DNA of 35,006 bases, taken from CALFXN01 sp937957815 (lineage in GTDB: Bacteria > Synergistota > Synergistia > Synergistales > Aminobacteriaceae). Each line of letters opens with the position of its first letter. The stretch's first letter is position 1. Positions 1 to 7,705 of the stretch are shown here, piece by piece. Made by a program: the position numbers and the translations under genes. The notes beneath the pieces are model-generated. The model worked only from the letters and a program-made list of their open reading frames with translations. It was not told the origin of the DNA and ran no database searches. Location of the stretch: the NCBI GenBank assembly GCA_036788195.1, contig DAIQNX010000031.1, forward strand, positions 1-35,006. The letters are read 5' to 3'.

Positions 1-332
1 GTGTCGGCGCAGCGGACCTTGAGGATGTAGTCCTCCGCCCCGGCGACGTGATGGCATTCGAGGACTTCGGGAAGCGAGCGGACCGTGTCGAGGAACGCCC
101 CCCGGTCGTCGGAGCGTTCGAGCGTGACGGAGACGAACGCTCCGAGACCGCACCCCGCCGCGTCGGGGTCGACGATCGCCGCGTAGCCGCGGATCACGCC
201 CGCTTCCTCGAGCTTCCGGACCCTGTCCGCAGCCGCGGGAGCCGACAGCCCCAGAAGGGAGCCGAGTTCCGCCCAGGTCGTCCGCGCGCGCTCCATGAGA
301 CGCCGCAGAATCGTGACATCGATCGCGTCCAT
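1..332 (-). CDS. Lrp/AsnC-family transcriptional regulator (3' end outside window)
   Basis: DNA-binding regulator of the leucine-responsive (Lrp/AsnC) family, which usually senses an amino acid and controls its transport or metabolism. About 110 codons are visible, starting MDAIDVTILRRLM. The N-terminal helix-turn-helix covers about residues 4-45 (TTWAELGSLLGLSAPAAADR, then VRKLEEAGVIRGY). It leads into the start of the RAM ligand-binding domain (GAFVSVTLERSD, then LPEVLECHHVAGAEDYILKV). The ATG at 330-332 is supported by GGAGG a few bases upstream (around 341-346). The C-terminus runs off the window edge. A good promoter precedes it (356-384). The effector cannot be told from sequence. Confident of the family, not of the target. 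Confidence 0.93.
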   Translation of the reverse strand, partial: MDAIDVTILRRLMERARTTWAELGSLLGLSAPAAADRVRKLEEAGVIRGYAAIVDPDAAGCGLGAFVSVTLERSDDRGAFLDTVRSLPEVLECHHVAGAEDYILKVRCAD

Positions 333-355
333 CGCAAAAAACCTCCGATTCAAAA

Positions 356-384
356 ATTATATGTGATTTTATAATACGAATCAA
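356..384 (-). promoter_or_regulatory. Sigma-70-type promoter of the Lrp/AsnC gene
   Basis: On the minus strand TTGATT (379-384) and TATAAT (356-361) are separated by exactly 17 bases, close to the bacterial sigma-70 consensus. The region is AT-rich against a GC-rich background, and the start codon lies 24 bases downstream of the -10 box. Autoregulation is common in Lrp-family genes, but no clear operator dyad was identified. Confidence 0.7.
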
Positions 385-878
385 AGACAATCAAGGGGTC
401 TTTATTTCCAACATGCGCTTGAAAGCCAATCCGAGTCGGCGATTCCGCAGAGCCGTCAAGAGAAGACATTTCCGGGAAAGGCGGTCAGGAACGCTCCTCT
501 TCAGCGCGAATGGAAAGGGGCCGGTGTTCCCCGGAGAAAAGTTCCGCCTTCTTTCGGAGCGCCCGGAGCGAAGGCTCGGACGGTCACTCCGGGCGGCCGC
601 TCCTTTCGCCGCGTGCGCTTCAGCAGACGGCACTTGTCTGCGCAGCCCCTTACCGGCCCGGGTCTCCCCGCGACGGGACGATGCAGACGAACCGAAAGTC
701 CCCGTCTCCCGTTTGTCTGATCGCCGCCCTTCGCTGCGGCAGACGAACTATACCGGCGGACGAAAGACGAAAACAGGAGTAGCCGCACATTCGGGTAACG
801 GGTGCAGATGGGCGCGGAAGCGAACTGCACCCGTCGAAACGACGTGCAACCGTCGCTGTATCCATCCCTTCGCAACGC
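385..878. other. Apparently non-coding stretch
   Basis: No recognisable gene is seen between the Lrp promoter and the GntR remnant. The open frames here are Arg/Pro-rich with no motif, as expected from random GC-rich frames. GCAGACGAAC occurs twice in direct orientation (683-692 and 739-748). The second copy forms the right arm of an imperfect hairpin: GTTTGTCTG at 711-719 pairs with CAGACGAAC at 740-748 with one G-U pair, around an inner CCGC/GCGG stem. The stretch may be decayed sequence, since two gene remnants lie nearby. Confidence 0.5.
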
Positions 879-884
879 TATAAT
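879..884 (+). promoter_or_regulatory. Possible -10 box before the GntR remnant
   Basis: A perfect TATAAT lies 9 bases before the ATG of the regulator remnant. No convincing -35 box is seen 16-18 bases upstream. If used, it would give an almost leaderless transcript, which fits the absence of a Shine-Dalgarno sequence. Confidence 0.35.
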
Positions 885-893
885 TCGGGAATC

Positions 894-1114
894 ATGGGGA
901 CGAACGAGAAAATTCCGACCGATACGTCCTTCTGTATGAGGACGTCGCCGACACGATCCGGAACATGATCGGGAACGGGACATATCGTCCCGGGGACCGC
1001 ATCCCGTCGATCCGGAGCCTGGCGCAACAGTTGCGCGTGAGCGCCAATACGGTCGTCCAGGCGTATTCGCAGCTCGAGAACTGCGGTCTCGCCGGAACCA
1101 TGGCGATTCCCTGA
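894..1114 (+). pseudogene. GntR/MocR-type regulator remnant, frameshifted and truncated
   Basis: From 920 to 1114 the sequence encodes a typical GntR winged-helix domain: RYVLLYEDVADTIRNMIGNG, then TYRPGDRIPSIRSLAQQLRV, then SANTVVQAYSQLENCGL. This is the pattern that begins MocR/PdxR-type regulators. The ATG at 894 is in another frame (MGTNEKIPTD) and runs into TGA about 25 codons later, so a frameshift near 918-923 separates start and domain. The domain then ends at TGA 1112-1114. The large aminotransferase-like domain of MocR proteins is absent. I read it as a decayed gene; a short stand-alone HTH made from an internal start is less likely. Confidence 0.75.
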
Positions 1115-1125
1115 GCTCCGTCCGG

Positions 1126-1134
1126 TGGTACAAT
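1126..1134 (+). promoter_or_regulatory. Extended -10 promoter element for the GNAT gene
   Basis: TGG followed by TACAAT matches an extended -10 element (TGn-TATAAT type); no -35 box is evident. Just downstream, CCGGAA (1136-1141) and TTCCGG (1148-1153) form a 6-bp inverted repeat whose right arm overlaps the GGAGGT ribosome site (1152-1157). In RNA this could partly mask the site. Confidence 0.45.
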
Positions 1135-1169
1135 TCCGGAAAACACGTTCCGGAGGTGACGAACCACCG

Positions 1170-1688
1170 ATGATGCCGATCGCAACCTCGTACGGGTCGA
1201 TCCGCTCGTGGAGCATGGGCGACGTTCCCGCTCTCGTGAAGTACGCGGACAACCGCAACGTCTCGCAGCGCATGCGCGACGCCTTTCCGTACCCGTACAC
1301 GACCGCCGATGCGAACGCCTTTCTCGGAATCGTCGCGCGGCAGAACCCCGTGACCTTCTTCGCGGTCGCTACGTCCGACGAGGCCATCGGCGGCATCGGA
1401 ATCACCCGCAACGCCGACGTCCATCGCCTGACCGCAGAGATGGGCTACTGGCTCGCCGAACCCTATTGGGGACAAGGAATCATGACCGAAACTGCCCGCG
1501 CCTTTTCGGACTTCGCGTTCGGGGCGTTCGGTCTCGTGCGGATCTACGCCGAACCGTACGAGGGCAACGCCGCGTCATGCCGCGTGCTCGAAAAGGCGGG
1601 ATTCACGCTCGAGGGGCGTATGCGCCGCAACGTGATCAAGGACGGACGGATTCTGGATCAGTATCTGTACGCGAAGGTTCTGGAGTGA
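1170..1688 (+). CDS. GNAT-family N-acetyltransferase (RimJ/RimL-like)
   Basis: 172-residue acetyltransferase that transfers the acetyl group of acetyl-CoA to an amine, acting in the cytoplasm. It shows the whole GNAT fold: strands around FFAVATSDEAIGGIGI, then MGYWLAEPYWGQGIMTEAR-like motif A with the acetyl-CoA loop YWGQGI, and the C-terminal NAASCRVLEKAGFTLEG typical of the RimJ/RimL subgroup. ATG 1170 is chosen because GGAGGT lies at 1152-1157 and homology begins there; a second ATG follows at 1173, and an upstream in-frame start at 1125 precedes the ribosome site. Substrate unknown: ribosomal protein, small amine or antibiotic are all possible. Confidence 0.93.
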   Translation: MMPIATSYGSIRSWSMGDVPALVKYADNRNVSQRMRDAFPYPYTTADANAFLGIVARQNPVTFFAVATSDEAIGGIGITRNADVHRLTAEMGYWLAEPYWGQGIMTETARAFSDFAFGAFGLVRIYAEPYEGNAASCRVLEKAGFTLEGRMRRNVIKDGRILDQYLYAKVLE

Positions 1689-1754
1689 ACGCCATTCGTT
1701 CGCTTTGCGCAGCACCACGCGGACGCATATCTCATCCGTAAAGGAGAAGAACCG

Positions 1755-2079
1755 ATGCCTCGCTTTCTTCTGTCCGCCTCCTCCTGAAAGCCTGTAGACG
1801 CTGATTCCCCGCTCGTTCGGGCGTGGAACGCCGTGCGTCTCCGCGATGATGGCCCTCAGCGACGCGGTCCCGGCGGCGATGAAGAGATCGGCCTCCGCCG
1901 TTTTCTACGTTTCATGGGGGCTCGGATACTTTCTCGTGCCTCCCGCGCTTTCCGCGCTCGGCGACGCGATCGGGCTCCGGGCGGTGTTTTTTCTCGTCGG
2001 GGCCGCGGCCCTGGCGGAATTCGCGGTCGTGCGGAAAAAACGGAGGCAGGCTGGCACGAGCGAAACAGAGAGGATCTGA
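1755..2079 (+). pseudogene. MFS transporter remnant: intact start, then only the C-terminal end
   Basis: A GGAG ribosome site precedes ATG 1755, which opens MPRFLLSASSS and stops at once. From about 1801 to 2079 a different frame encodes what looks like the last two membrane helices of a major facilitator superfamily transporter. It contains SDAVPAAMKRSASAVFYVSW, then GLGYFLVPPALSALGDAIGL, RAVFFLVGAAALAEFAVVRK and a basic tail. That region has no own start with a ribosome site and is in frame with a stop at 1795-1797. The simplest reading is a transporter gene that kept its two ends and lost the middle by deletion. Family assignment rests on the helix pattern and is moderate. Confidence 0.6.
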
Positions 2080-2085
2080 AAGCGA

Positions 2086-2114
2086 AGGAGGAGCGCTTTT
2101 GTCGGGCTCCTCCT
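2086..2114 (+). terminator. Rho-independent terminator-like hairpin
   Basis: AGGAGGAGC (2086-2094) and GCTCCTCCT (2106-2114) form a perfect 9-bp stem with an 11-base loop, followed by a pyrimidine/T-rich run. It lies just after the stop of the transporter remnant, so it probably ended the former gene. Confidence 0.55.
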
Positions 2115-2317
2115 CTTCTTCTTTCATCTCTGTTTGAGAATACACAAAGTTAGGGTTATAACTGGCGACTCGTTGCTAAAATAGCTCTTATAGCAAGATT
2201 CTAGTTTTTTCATTGAAACTGATTTTTAGTAGCTTAAAAAAATTAAACATGATATGAAATAGATTGAATGATAGTAACGACTTACTCGGCCACAACGGCG
2301 TGTCGTGATTCAGAATT
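2115..2317. other. AT-rich intergenic region
   Basis: No gene is seen. The base composition changes abruptly to AT-rich here. The region holds a small inverted repeat, TTGCTA (2173-2178) and TAGCAA (2191-2196). It also holds the 14-bp sequence ACATGATATGAAAT (2247-2260), which recurs in inverted orientation upstream of the SorC-type regulator gene. The stretch marks the 3' boundary of the transporter operon. Confidence 0.6.
2247..2260. repeat. 14-bp inverted repeat, copy 1
   Basis: ACATGATATGAAAT is the exact reverse complement of 8721-8734. The two copies sit just outside the two ends of the SorC-lyase-TctCBA-M24 operon. It may be a second regulator operator or a boundary mark of an inserted segment. 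Confidence 0.6.
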
Positions 2318-3499
2318 TTAGCTCAAGAGTTCCTCGCAGTAGGCCAGCTTGCTGAGCTTCTCATGCCCGGTTTCGGTGACGAGAACAGTATCCTCGATAT
2401 GTGCTCCGCCAATATCGGGATTGTCGAAAACGGTGACTCGCGGTTCCAGACAAAAGACCATTCCAGGTTTGAGCACATAGTCAACACCTCTGTTGATCCC
2501 TGGTTCCCCATGCAGGCCATAACCAACCTGGTGCCCGGTCTGAAACTTGTGTTCGTACTTCTCAAAACCCTCTTCGCGGATGACAGCCCGCGCGATGGCA
2601 TCGATCTCGCCGCACGTGACACCTGGTTTGACGGCATCGATCGCGGCATTCAATGCCTTGAAGTCGACCTGGTAGATTCGTTTCTGCTCCTTCGTCGGCT
2701 TTCCGCCGATACAAATCGTCCGGCCAAGGTCTCCTGTATAGCCCTTGTACATACACCCCATATCGATGATGAGCATCTCACCGTAGCGAACGCGCTTTTC
2801 CGTGGCGATACGTTCGAAAATCGAGGCATTGTAACCGGATGCGATATTCGTCACGAAGGGAGTCATTTCGCTGCCGTTCATCTTCATGACGTATTCTCCG
2901 ACGGCCGCCAGCTCATACTCCCTCATTCCGGGTTTTGCAGCCTCGATTGTCGCGGCTATGCCCATCTCGGCGATTTCTACGGCACCCCGGAGGATTTCGA
3001 CCTCGACGGGATGTTTAATGACAGTCAGTTCCACCCAGATTTCTGAAATATCGACAAAGTCGATTTGTGGAAGCTCTTTCTGAATATCGTCACGAACATT
3101 GAAGGGAAGAAAATCCGTTCCCACGCGTCCGCTCGTGATCCCGTAATCCTTGAAAATAGCGACGATCTCCTTGCCCCATTTCGCGATGCCGGAGACTTTA
3201 CGGTGATCTTCGATATCGGACTTGATACGGATCCGGTAGTTATCGCTTCCGGAACTGTGACCGACTACCGGTTTTTTCCCCTTCGGAATGACGGTAAAAT
3301 ACTCCGGCTCCATGAAAGGGCGATACCCTTTGACGTAGAAATCGGTCGCATAGCGGACAGCTTCGGATTTTGTCAGAAGAAACGCTTCAAGTCCGTTTCG
3401 CTCTATAGCCTTCTGGATCTTTTCCTGTTTTGCGAGATGCAGAGGGTCTCCTGCATAAAACGAAGGAGCCTCTTTCCATTTTGAAAAATCTACGGTCAT
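2318..3499 (-). CDS. M24-family metallopeptidase (Xaa-Pro aminopeptidase/creatinase-like)
   Basis: 393-residue cytoplasmic hydrolase of the pita-bread fold. Residues about 20-160 are the creatinase/prolidase N-domain and 165-390 the M24 catalytic domain. All five expected metal ligands are present: D246 (LIIDMG), D257 (TGDLG), H323 (TGHQVG), E352 (CLEPRV) and E369 (HIEDT). H330 is the likely proton-shuttling histidine. Family members remove a residue before proline or cleave small C-N compounds such as creatine and ectoine; the substrate here is unknown. ATG 3497-3499 follows GAGGAGG, which lies inside the end of the upstream permease gene, so the two are translationally linked. It is the last gene of the TTT operon, which suggests it acts on the imported compound or a product of it. 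Confidence 0.93.
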   Translation of the reverse strand: MTVDFSKWKEAPSFYAGDPLHLAKQEKIQKAIERNGLEAFLLTKSEAVRYATDFYVKGYRPFMEPEYFTVIPKGKKPVVGHSSGSDNYRIRIKSDIEDHRKVSGIAKWGKEIVAIFKDYGITSGRVGTDFLPFNVRDDIQKELPQIDFVDISEIWVELTVIKHPVEVEILRGAVEIAEMGIAATIEAAKPGMREYELAAVGEYVMKMNGSEMTPFVTNIASGYNASIFERIATEKRVRYGEMLIIDMGCMYKGYTGDLGRTICIGGKPTKEQKRIYQVDFKALNAAIDAVKPGVTCGEIDAIARAVIREEGFEKYEHKFQTGHQVGYGLHGEPGINRGVDYVLKPGMVFCLEPRVTVFDNPDIGGAHIEDTVLVTETGHEKLSKLAYCEELLS

Positions 3500-3506
3500 T
3501 GTACGG

Positions 3507-5009
3507 TTATGCCTCCTCGGTAAGTATTGGTTTTTTCCGGATGAAGCGGTGGACCAATCCCAGGACGATGAAAGCCAGGATGACAAGCGAGAGCGGACGC
3601 TGGATGAAAGCTAGTAGAGTCGAATTCCCGAAGAGAGCGTACGTTCGTATCAGCTCATTATCGGCGATACCGCCAAGAACAATTCCAAGAACAACCGCAG
3701 GCAACGAATAGTCGAACCGTTTCATGAACCAACCCAGAATTCCGAATGCAAACATGAGCCAGACATCGAATGCGGCGTTGCGAACGGCGAAAGATCCGAC
3801 GATACAGAAGAAAATGAGCATCGGGGCCAATATTTTGGTGGAAATTCTGAGCAGAAACGTGAAGGAGTACCCCAAGTAGACGGACATGAAAATCATGATC
3901 GCCTGCGATAATATTGCCGCTGCGATAATTGCATAGACAAGTGGCAGTTGCTCCCGGAGTATCTGCGGTCCGGGACGAAGCCCCTGAATCATCATCGCGC
4001 CGAGCAACACCGCACATGTTGAACTCCCCGGAATGCCGAGCGCAAGCGTCGTAATCAGGGCGCCGCCGGTGGATGCGTTGTTCGCGGCCTCGGGAGCGGC
4101 GACTCCTTCGGGATTTCCCCTGCCGAAAGACTCGGGATCCTTCGAAACCCGTTTCGCTTCGCCGTAGCCGACGAACGCCGCAACGGAAGCTCCGGCTGCA
4201 GGGATGGCCCCGATAATGATTCCGATGATCGACGATCGCAGAATGGTGACTGGGTATTTCAAGGCCATCGGCATACCTGCGAAGATTCGTTTGATGCTGT
4301 ACTGAACTCTTTCTCCCGTCTTGATGACGTTCTCGCGACTTACCATCGAAAGGATCTCCGAGAAGGCGAAGAAGCCGATAATCGCGGGAACGACCTGAAT
4401 TCCGTCCGCAAGGAAGAGACAGCCGAACGTTGCGCGCCATTCTCCTGTCGGAATAATTCCCATCGTGCCGAGCAACAGACCGAAGAAGCCTGCTAGCAGC
4501 GTTTTCGCGGGAGATTCGGTCGAAAGCGCCGCCAGGACGGAAATTCCCATCATTGCGATCAGAAACATTTCCGGGGGACCGAATCGAAGTGCGAAATCGG
4601 CGAGCGGTTTCATGACGAAAAACATGACGGTATAACTGATCAATCCGCCGATGGCTGAAGAACAGAAGGCTATTCCCATCGCTTCGCACCCCATGCCCTT
4701 CTGCGTCATCTCGTATCCGTCGAAGCTCGTAGCGGAGGATTCCGGAGTCCCAGGCGTATTCAGAAGGATGGCTGTGATGGAACCTCCGTATATAGCGGAT
4801 ATGTACACGGAGATGAGAAATATCAGCGCCGTCAGGCTGTCCATGGCGAATGTAACGGGCAGAAGGAGCCCCGTAGCCATGGACGAGGTAAAACCGGGGA
4901 TGGCCCCTACAAGCAAGCCGAGAGCCGTCCCCAGAATAATCCAGAAGATAGGTTCGAGCGCGAAAATCGTTTTGCATCCTTCAGTGAAAAGACTCAGTGT
5001 ATCGTGCAT
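3507..5009 (-). CDS. tctA: TctA-family large permease of a tripartite tricarboxylate transporter
   Basis: 500-residue inner-membrane protein forming the main channel of a TTT transporter, a sodium-coupled, binding-protein-dependent importer of carboxylates. It is full length for the family. It has many hydrophobic helices and the conserved family blocks GALPGF-like LLVGAIPGFTSSMA near the N-terminus, then IYGGSITAILLNTPGTPESS, and a second copy of the motif at IIIGAIPAAGASVAAFVGYG with GVAAPEAANNA and ALGIPGSSTCAVLLGA. Start ATG 5007-5009 is preceded by GAGAGGA. It lies 27 bases after tctB and overlaps the ribosome site of the M24 gene. Family is certain; the substrate cannot be read from the permease. 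Confidence 0.97.
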   Translation of the reverse strand: MHDTLSLFTEGCKTIFALEPIFWIILGTALGLLVGAIPGFTSSMATGLLLPVTFAMDSLTALIFLISVYISAIYGGSITAILLNTPGTPESSATSFDGYEMTQKGMGCEAMGIAFCSSAIGGLISYTVMFFVMKPLADFALRFGPPEMFLIAMMGISVLAALSTESPAKTLLAGFFGLLLGTMGIIPTGEWRATFGCLFLADGIQVVPAIIGFFAFSEILSMVSRENVIKTGERVQYSIKRIFAGMPMALKYPVTILRSSIIGIIIGAIPAAGASVAAFVGYGEAKRVSKDPESFGRGNPEGVAAPEAANNASTGGALITTLALGIPGSSTCAVLLGAMMIQGLRPGPQILREQLPLVYAIIAAAILSQAIMIFMSVYLGYSFTFLLRISTKILAPMLIFFCIVGSFAVRNAAFDVWLMFAFGILGWFMKRFDYSLPAVVLGIVLGGIADNELIRTYALFGNSTLLAFIQRPLSLVILAFIVLGLVHRFIRKKPILTEEA

Positions 5010-5036
5010 CGTGTTGAGCGCTTCCTCTCCCGAAAA

Positions 5037-5519
5037 TCACAAAAAAGCATGGGGCAGGCTGACCATCAGCCATTTTTCGAAAAAGAAATAGATAAACAGA
5101 GCGAGGCTGACGGGTACCGTGAGGTAGATCTTGAGCTTTCTGACCCCCGTGATGTACAACAGGAGACATGTTGAAGGAACGACCGAAAGGACGGCAATGG
5201 TTTTAACGAAGAGAAAAATGCAGACGGCCGTTCCAACCGTGAAAAGCACGACCTTTTGGGACGGAAGAGTCGCGCAGTCGTTTATTTCCTCGTACACGGC
5301 ATGCGGTTGTACAAGGGGTGTAATTGTTACGCTTTTGCGAAGGATGGCAACTCCTGAGACAAGAATTCCCAAGAAGAGAAATCGGGGAAAGAGCAGCGCC
5401 TCGAAAGAGAGGTCCTTCGTTTGGGAATAATACGCGAACGTAAATCCCCATACGAGTAGTAAAAGAAAAATCTGTGGATTGACGGAAATGTTTTTTCTAC
5501 CCATCCGAAAAGAAAACAT
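5037..5519 (-). CDS. tctB: TctB-family small permease subunit
   Basis: 160-residue membrane protein, the poorly conserved small subunit of a TTT transporter that works with TctA in the inner membrane. Four hydrophobic segments are visible: IFLLLLVWGFTFAYY, ALLFPRFLFLGILVSGVAIL, VVLFTVGTAVCIFLFVKTIA with VVPSTCLLLYITGV, and LTVPVSLALFIYFFFEKWL. ATG 5517-5519 is chosen because AAGGAGGA lies 4 bases upstream; a longer open frame to 5612 overlaps the receptor gene and lacks such a site. Position between receptor and TctA is the usual TTT order. Confidence 0.92.
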   Translation of the reverse strand: MFSFRMGRKNISVNPQIFLLLLVWGFTFAYYSQTKDLSFEALLFPRFLFLGILVSGVAILRKSVTITPLVQPHAVYEEINDCATLPSQKVVLFTVGTAVCIFLFVKTIAVLSVVPSTCLLLYITGVRKLKIYLTVPVSLALFIYFFFEKWLMVSLPHAFL

Positions 5520-5541
5520 CGTCTCCTCCTTGTCGAACGGG

Positions 5542-6570
5542 CTATTTTGCGTTGAAGAGGGGTACGATTTCAGTTCGAATGACTTCGAATTCCTTTGCAA
5601 ACACCGCTCCATAGTTGACTCCGGACATCCCGGTTCCTTCCTGATTCACAAGACTTGGAGCAATGCCGCTCTTTTCCGCCAGAGCCTTGTACTCGGGACT
5701 GGAGGTTGCTCGCACAAAAGCGTCGACAAGCTTTTTGTACCGATCGGGATACCTCTTCCTGAATTCGGTCTGGACCCAGTAGATTCCGTAGCGAGCCTGG
5801 AAGTTTTCGACGGGCAGCGTCAGGTTATATGCCTTCAGTTGTTCGAAGAAAGGTTTGCCCTCGGGCCATATCGGGTTACTTTTGTCGGAAACGACCCCGA
5901 GGCATTTCAGTTCGCTTCGCATATCCGCTCGGGAGACCGCGTCTCCGAAAGTGGCGTTTACGTGTCCGCCGAGCAGCGCGGATGCCGATTCCCCGCCGCT
6001 GTTATACGTGACGATTTTGAAATCGAGCTTCAGTTGTTTTTTGAGCCAAAGCGCATTTGCGTGCTGCCCGCCCAATCCGGCGACGCTGACGGCGTACTTG
6101 CCGGGTTCGCTTTTGACGGCTTCGATAAAATCCGCGAGAGTGTTCCATTTGGAGTCTTTTTTGACGACCAGAATGACCGGATCGCATACTTCGATCCACA
6201 TGGGCGTGAACGTATCGAAGGTAAAGGGGGTTTTCTGCATGATGAGGCCGTACGCGAAAGCCGGGTAGTTGACGTTCGTCGTCATGTACCCCTCCGGCTT
6301 TTCGCGCGCCAAGGCCGCCTGCGCGATCAGACCGCCCGCGCCGGCCATGTTCTCGACGACGATGTCCTTGCCGAATTCTTTCTCGAGAAACTTCTGCAGC
6401 GTCCGCGTCGTTCGGTCGCTTCCACCTCCCGGCGCATAGCCGACGACAACGCGGAGCGGCTTGACGGGATAGCTGTCGTCTGCGACTGAAACAAACGGAA
6501 AGAGCAGGAGCGCGGCAATTCCCCAAAACGCGACGCCTGCGAAACGGGTACGTCCAATTCGTGCTCTCAT
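5542..6570 (-). CDS. tctC: TctC/Bug-family periplasmic solute receptor of the TTT transporter
   Basis: 342-residue exported receptor that captures the substrate and delivers it to TctAB. The first 30 or so residues are a signal peptide: basic MRARIGRTRF, a hydrophobic core, then SVADDSYP. The mature protein starts with the Bug-family signature YPVKPLRVVVGYAPGGGSD. It continues with the family pattern IVVENMAGAGG and, near the middle, SVAGLGGQHANAL and YNSGGESASALLGGHVNATF. ATG at 6568-6570 is chosen because GAGGAGGG ends 8 bases upstream; the ATG 18 bases earlier overlaps that site. These receptors bind mono-, di- or tricarboxylates through two loops and water; the ligand is unknown. Confidence 0.96.
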   Translation of the reverse strand: MRARIGRTRFAGVAFWGIAALLLFPFVSVADDSYPVKPLRVVVGYAPGGGSDRTTRTLQKFLEKEFGKDIVVENMAGAGGLIAQAALAREKPEGYMTTNVNYPAFAYGLIMQKTPFTFDTFTPMWIEVCDPVILVVKKDSKWNTLADFIEAVKSEPGKYAVSVAGLGGQHANALWLKKQLKLDFKIVTYNSGGESASALLGGHVNATFGDAVSRADMRSELKCLGVVSDKSNPIWPEGKPFFEQLKAYNLTLPVENFQARYGIYWVQTEFRKRYPDRYKKLVDAFVRATSSPEYKALAEKSGIAPSLVNQEGTGMSGVNYGAVFAKEFEVIRTEIVPLFNAK

Positions 6571-6627
6571 CGTGCAATCCCTCCTCATAAAGTGGTGTTT
6601 CGTGTTTCCGGCGATAGAGCCCGGCGC

Positions 6628-7671
6628 TTACAGCGACGCAGAATACCTCGCAATGATTTCGGCGGCGCGCGTCACCTCCTCGTCGGTGACGTCGCAGTGA
6701 AGAACCAGACGGAACGACTCGTCATCCACGTTGCCGACCCGGACGCCGAGATTCCTGAGGTCCGCTATAACCTCTTTCGCATTCTTTCCCGTCTCGTTCA
6801 CGAAGACCTTCACCATATTCGACTGTACCGATGCCGGATCGACTCGAAGTTTTCCATGTGCCTGTACGATGCTTGCGCCGAGCAGTTTTGCACTGCGGTT
6901 ATCGCGGACGGCGTGTTCGTATGCGCCGTCCAGAGAGACAAGCGCCGCGGCGGCGATGACACCGGACTGGCGCATGATTCCGCCCAGAAGCTTCGCCATA
7001 TCGCGCGCCTTCCTGATAAAGTCCGGTTTTCCGCATAACAATGAGCCGACGGGAGCGCCGAGTCCCTTGGAAACACAGAACATAACCGAGTCCGCGTGAG
7101 CCGCGATTTTATCCGCGGTCGTGCCGAGCGCGGCAGCCGCGTTGAAAATGCGTGCGCCATCGAGATGGAGCGGCGTGTTGAATTCACGGCACACGTCGTG
7201 CGTCGCGCGCATATCCGCCAGGCTGATACACGTGCCGCCGCAGAAGTTGTTGGTATTTTCGACACATACGACGTGGACCGCTCGTTTTTCGAGCAAAGAA
7301 CGAAGAGATCTCAGATCGGGAGTTCCGTAGCTGTCCGTCGCGTATCTCATGGCCCGGATGCCGCCCGGGCGAGTATTGAACACGCCCCTTTCGCTACGAA
7401 GGATATGCAGACAGTCAGCAACGGCTGCGGATTCGCCCAGTTCGCAGTGCGCCATCATGGCGGAGAGATTCCCCATGGTTCCGCTTGGAAGAAAGAGTGC
7501 GGCTTCTTTGCCGAGTGTGGTCATGGCTCGATCGAGCAGCCTGTTGACTGTGGGATCTTCCCCCCGATTATTGGAATCGACGCGCCCGTCATCTCCCACA
7601 TCGGCGTTCGCCATGGCGGTTCGCATGACTAGTGATGGTTTTGTCAGTGTGTCGCTTCGCAAATCGATCAT
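6628..7671 (-). CDS. Threonine-aldolase-family PLP lyase (beta-eliminating lyase)
   Basis: 347-residue pyridoxal-phosphate enzyme of the threonine aldolase family, which cleaves beta-hydroxy-amino acids to glycine and an aldehyde. Visible landmarks are MIDLRSDTLTKPS at the N-terminus, LFLPSGTMGNLSAMMAH, H89 in the ADCLHIL segment, LHLDGARIFNAA with D171 for the PLP ring nitrogen, and K202 in CVSKGLGAPVGS, the PLP lysine. ATG 7669-7671 follows GGGAGG at good spacing. Where family members usually read VGDDVYGEDPT, this protein reads VGDDGRVDSNNRGEDPT: the conserved Tyr is gone and several residues are added in an active-site loop. The substrate may therefore not be threonine. It lies between the regulator and receptor genes of the same operon. 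Confidence 0.92.
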   Translation of the reverse strand: MIDLRSDTLTKPSLVMRTAMANADVGDDGRVDSNNRGEDPTVNRLLDRAMTTLGKEAALFLPSGTMGNLSAMMAHCELGESAAVADCLHILRSERGVFNTRPGGIRAMRYATDSYGTPDLRSLRSLLEKRAVHVVCVENTNNFCGGTCISLADMRATHDVCREFNTPLHLDGARIFNAAAALGTTADKIAAHADSVMFCVSKGLGAPVGSLLCGKPDFIRKARDMAKLLGGIMRQSGVIAAAALVSLDGAYEHAVRDNRSAKLLGASIVQAHGKLRVDPASVQSNMVKVFVNETGKNAKEVIADLRNLGVRVGNVDDESFRLVLHCDVTDEEVTRAAEIIARYSASL

Positions 7672-7705
7672 AAATGATGCCTCCCTGTGGTTTTTGCCCG
7701 TGATG

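Noticed and set aside
413..883. 156-codon plus-strand frame upstream of the GntR remnant
   Set aside because: Basic, low-complexity product without motifs or ribosome site; competing frames of similar length exist on both strands.
2173..2196. TTGCTA/TAGCAA hairpin as terminator of the TTT operon
   Set aside because: Only six base pairs and no U-run on the minus-strand side.
5479..6489. 336-codon plus-strand frame opposite tctB/tctC
   Set aside because: Antisense to two well-recognised transporter genes, no family features.
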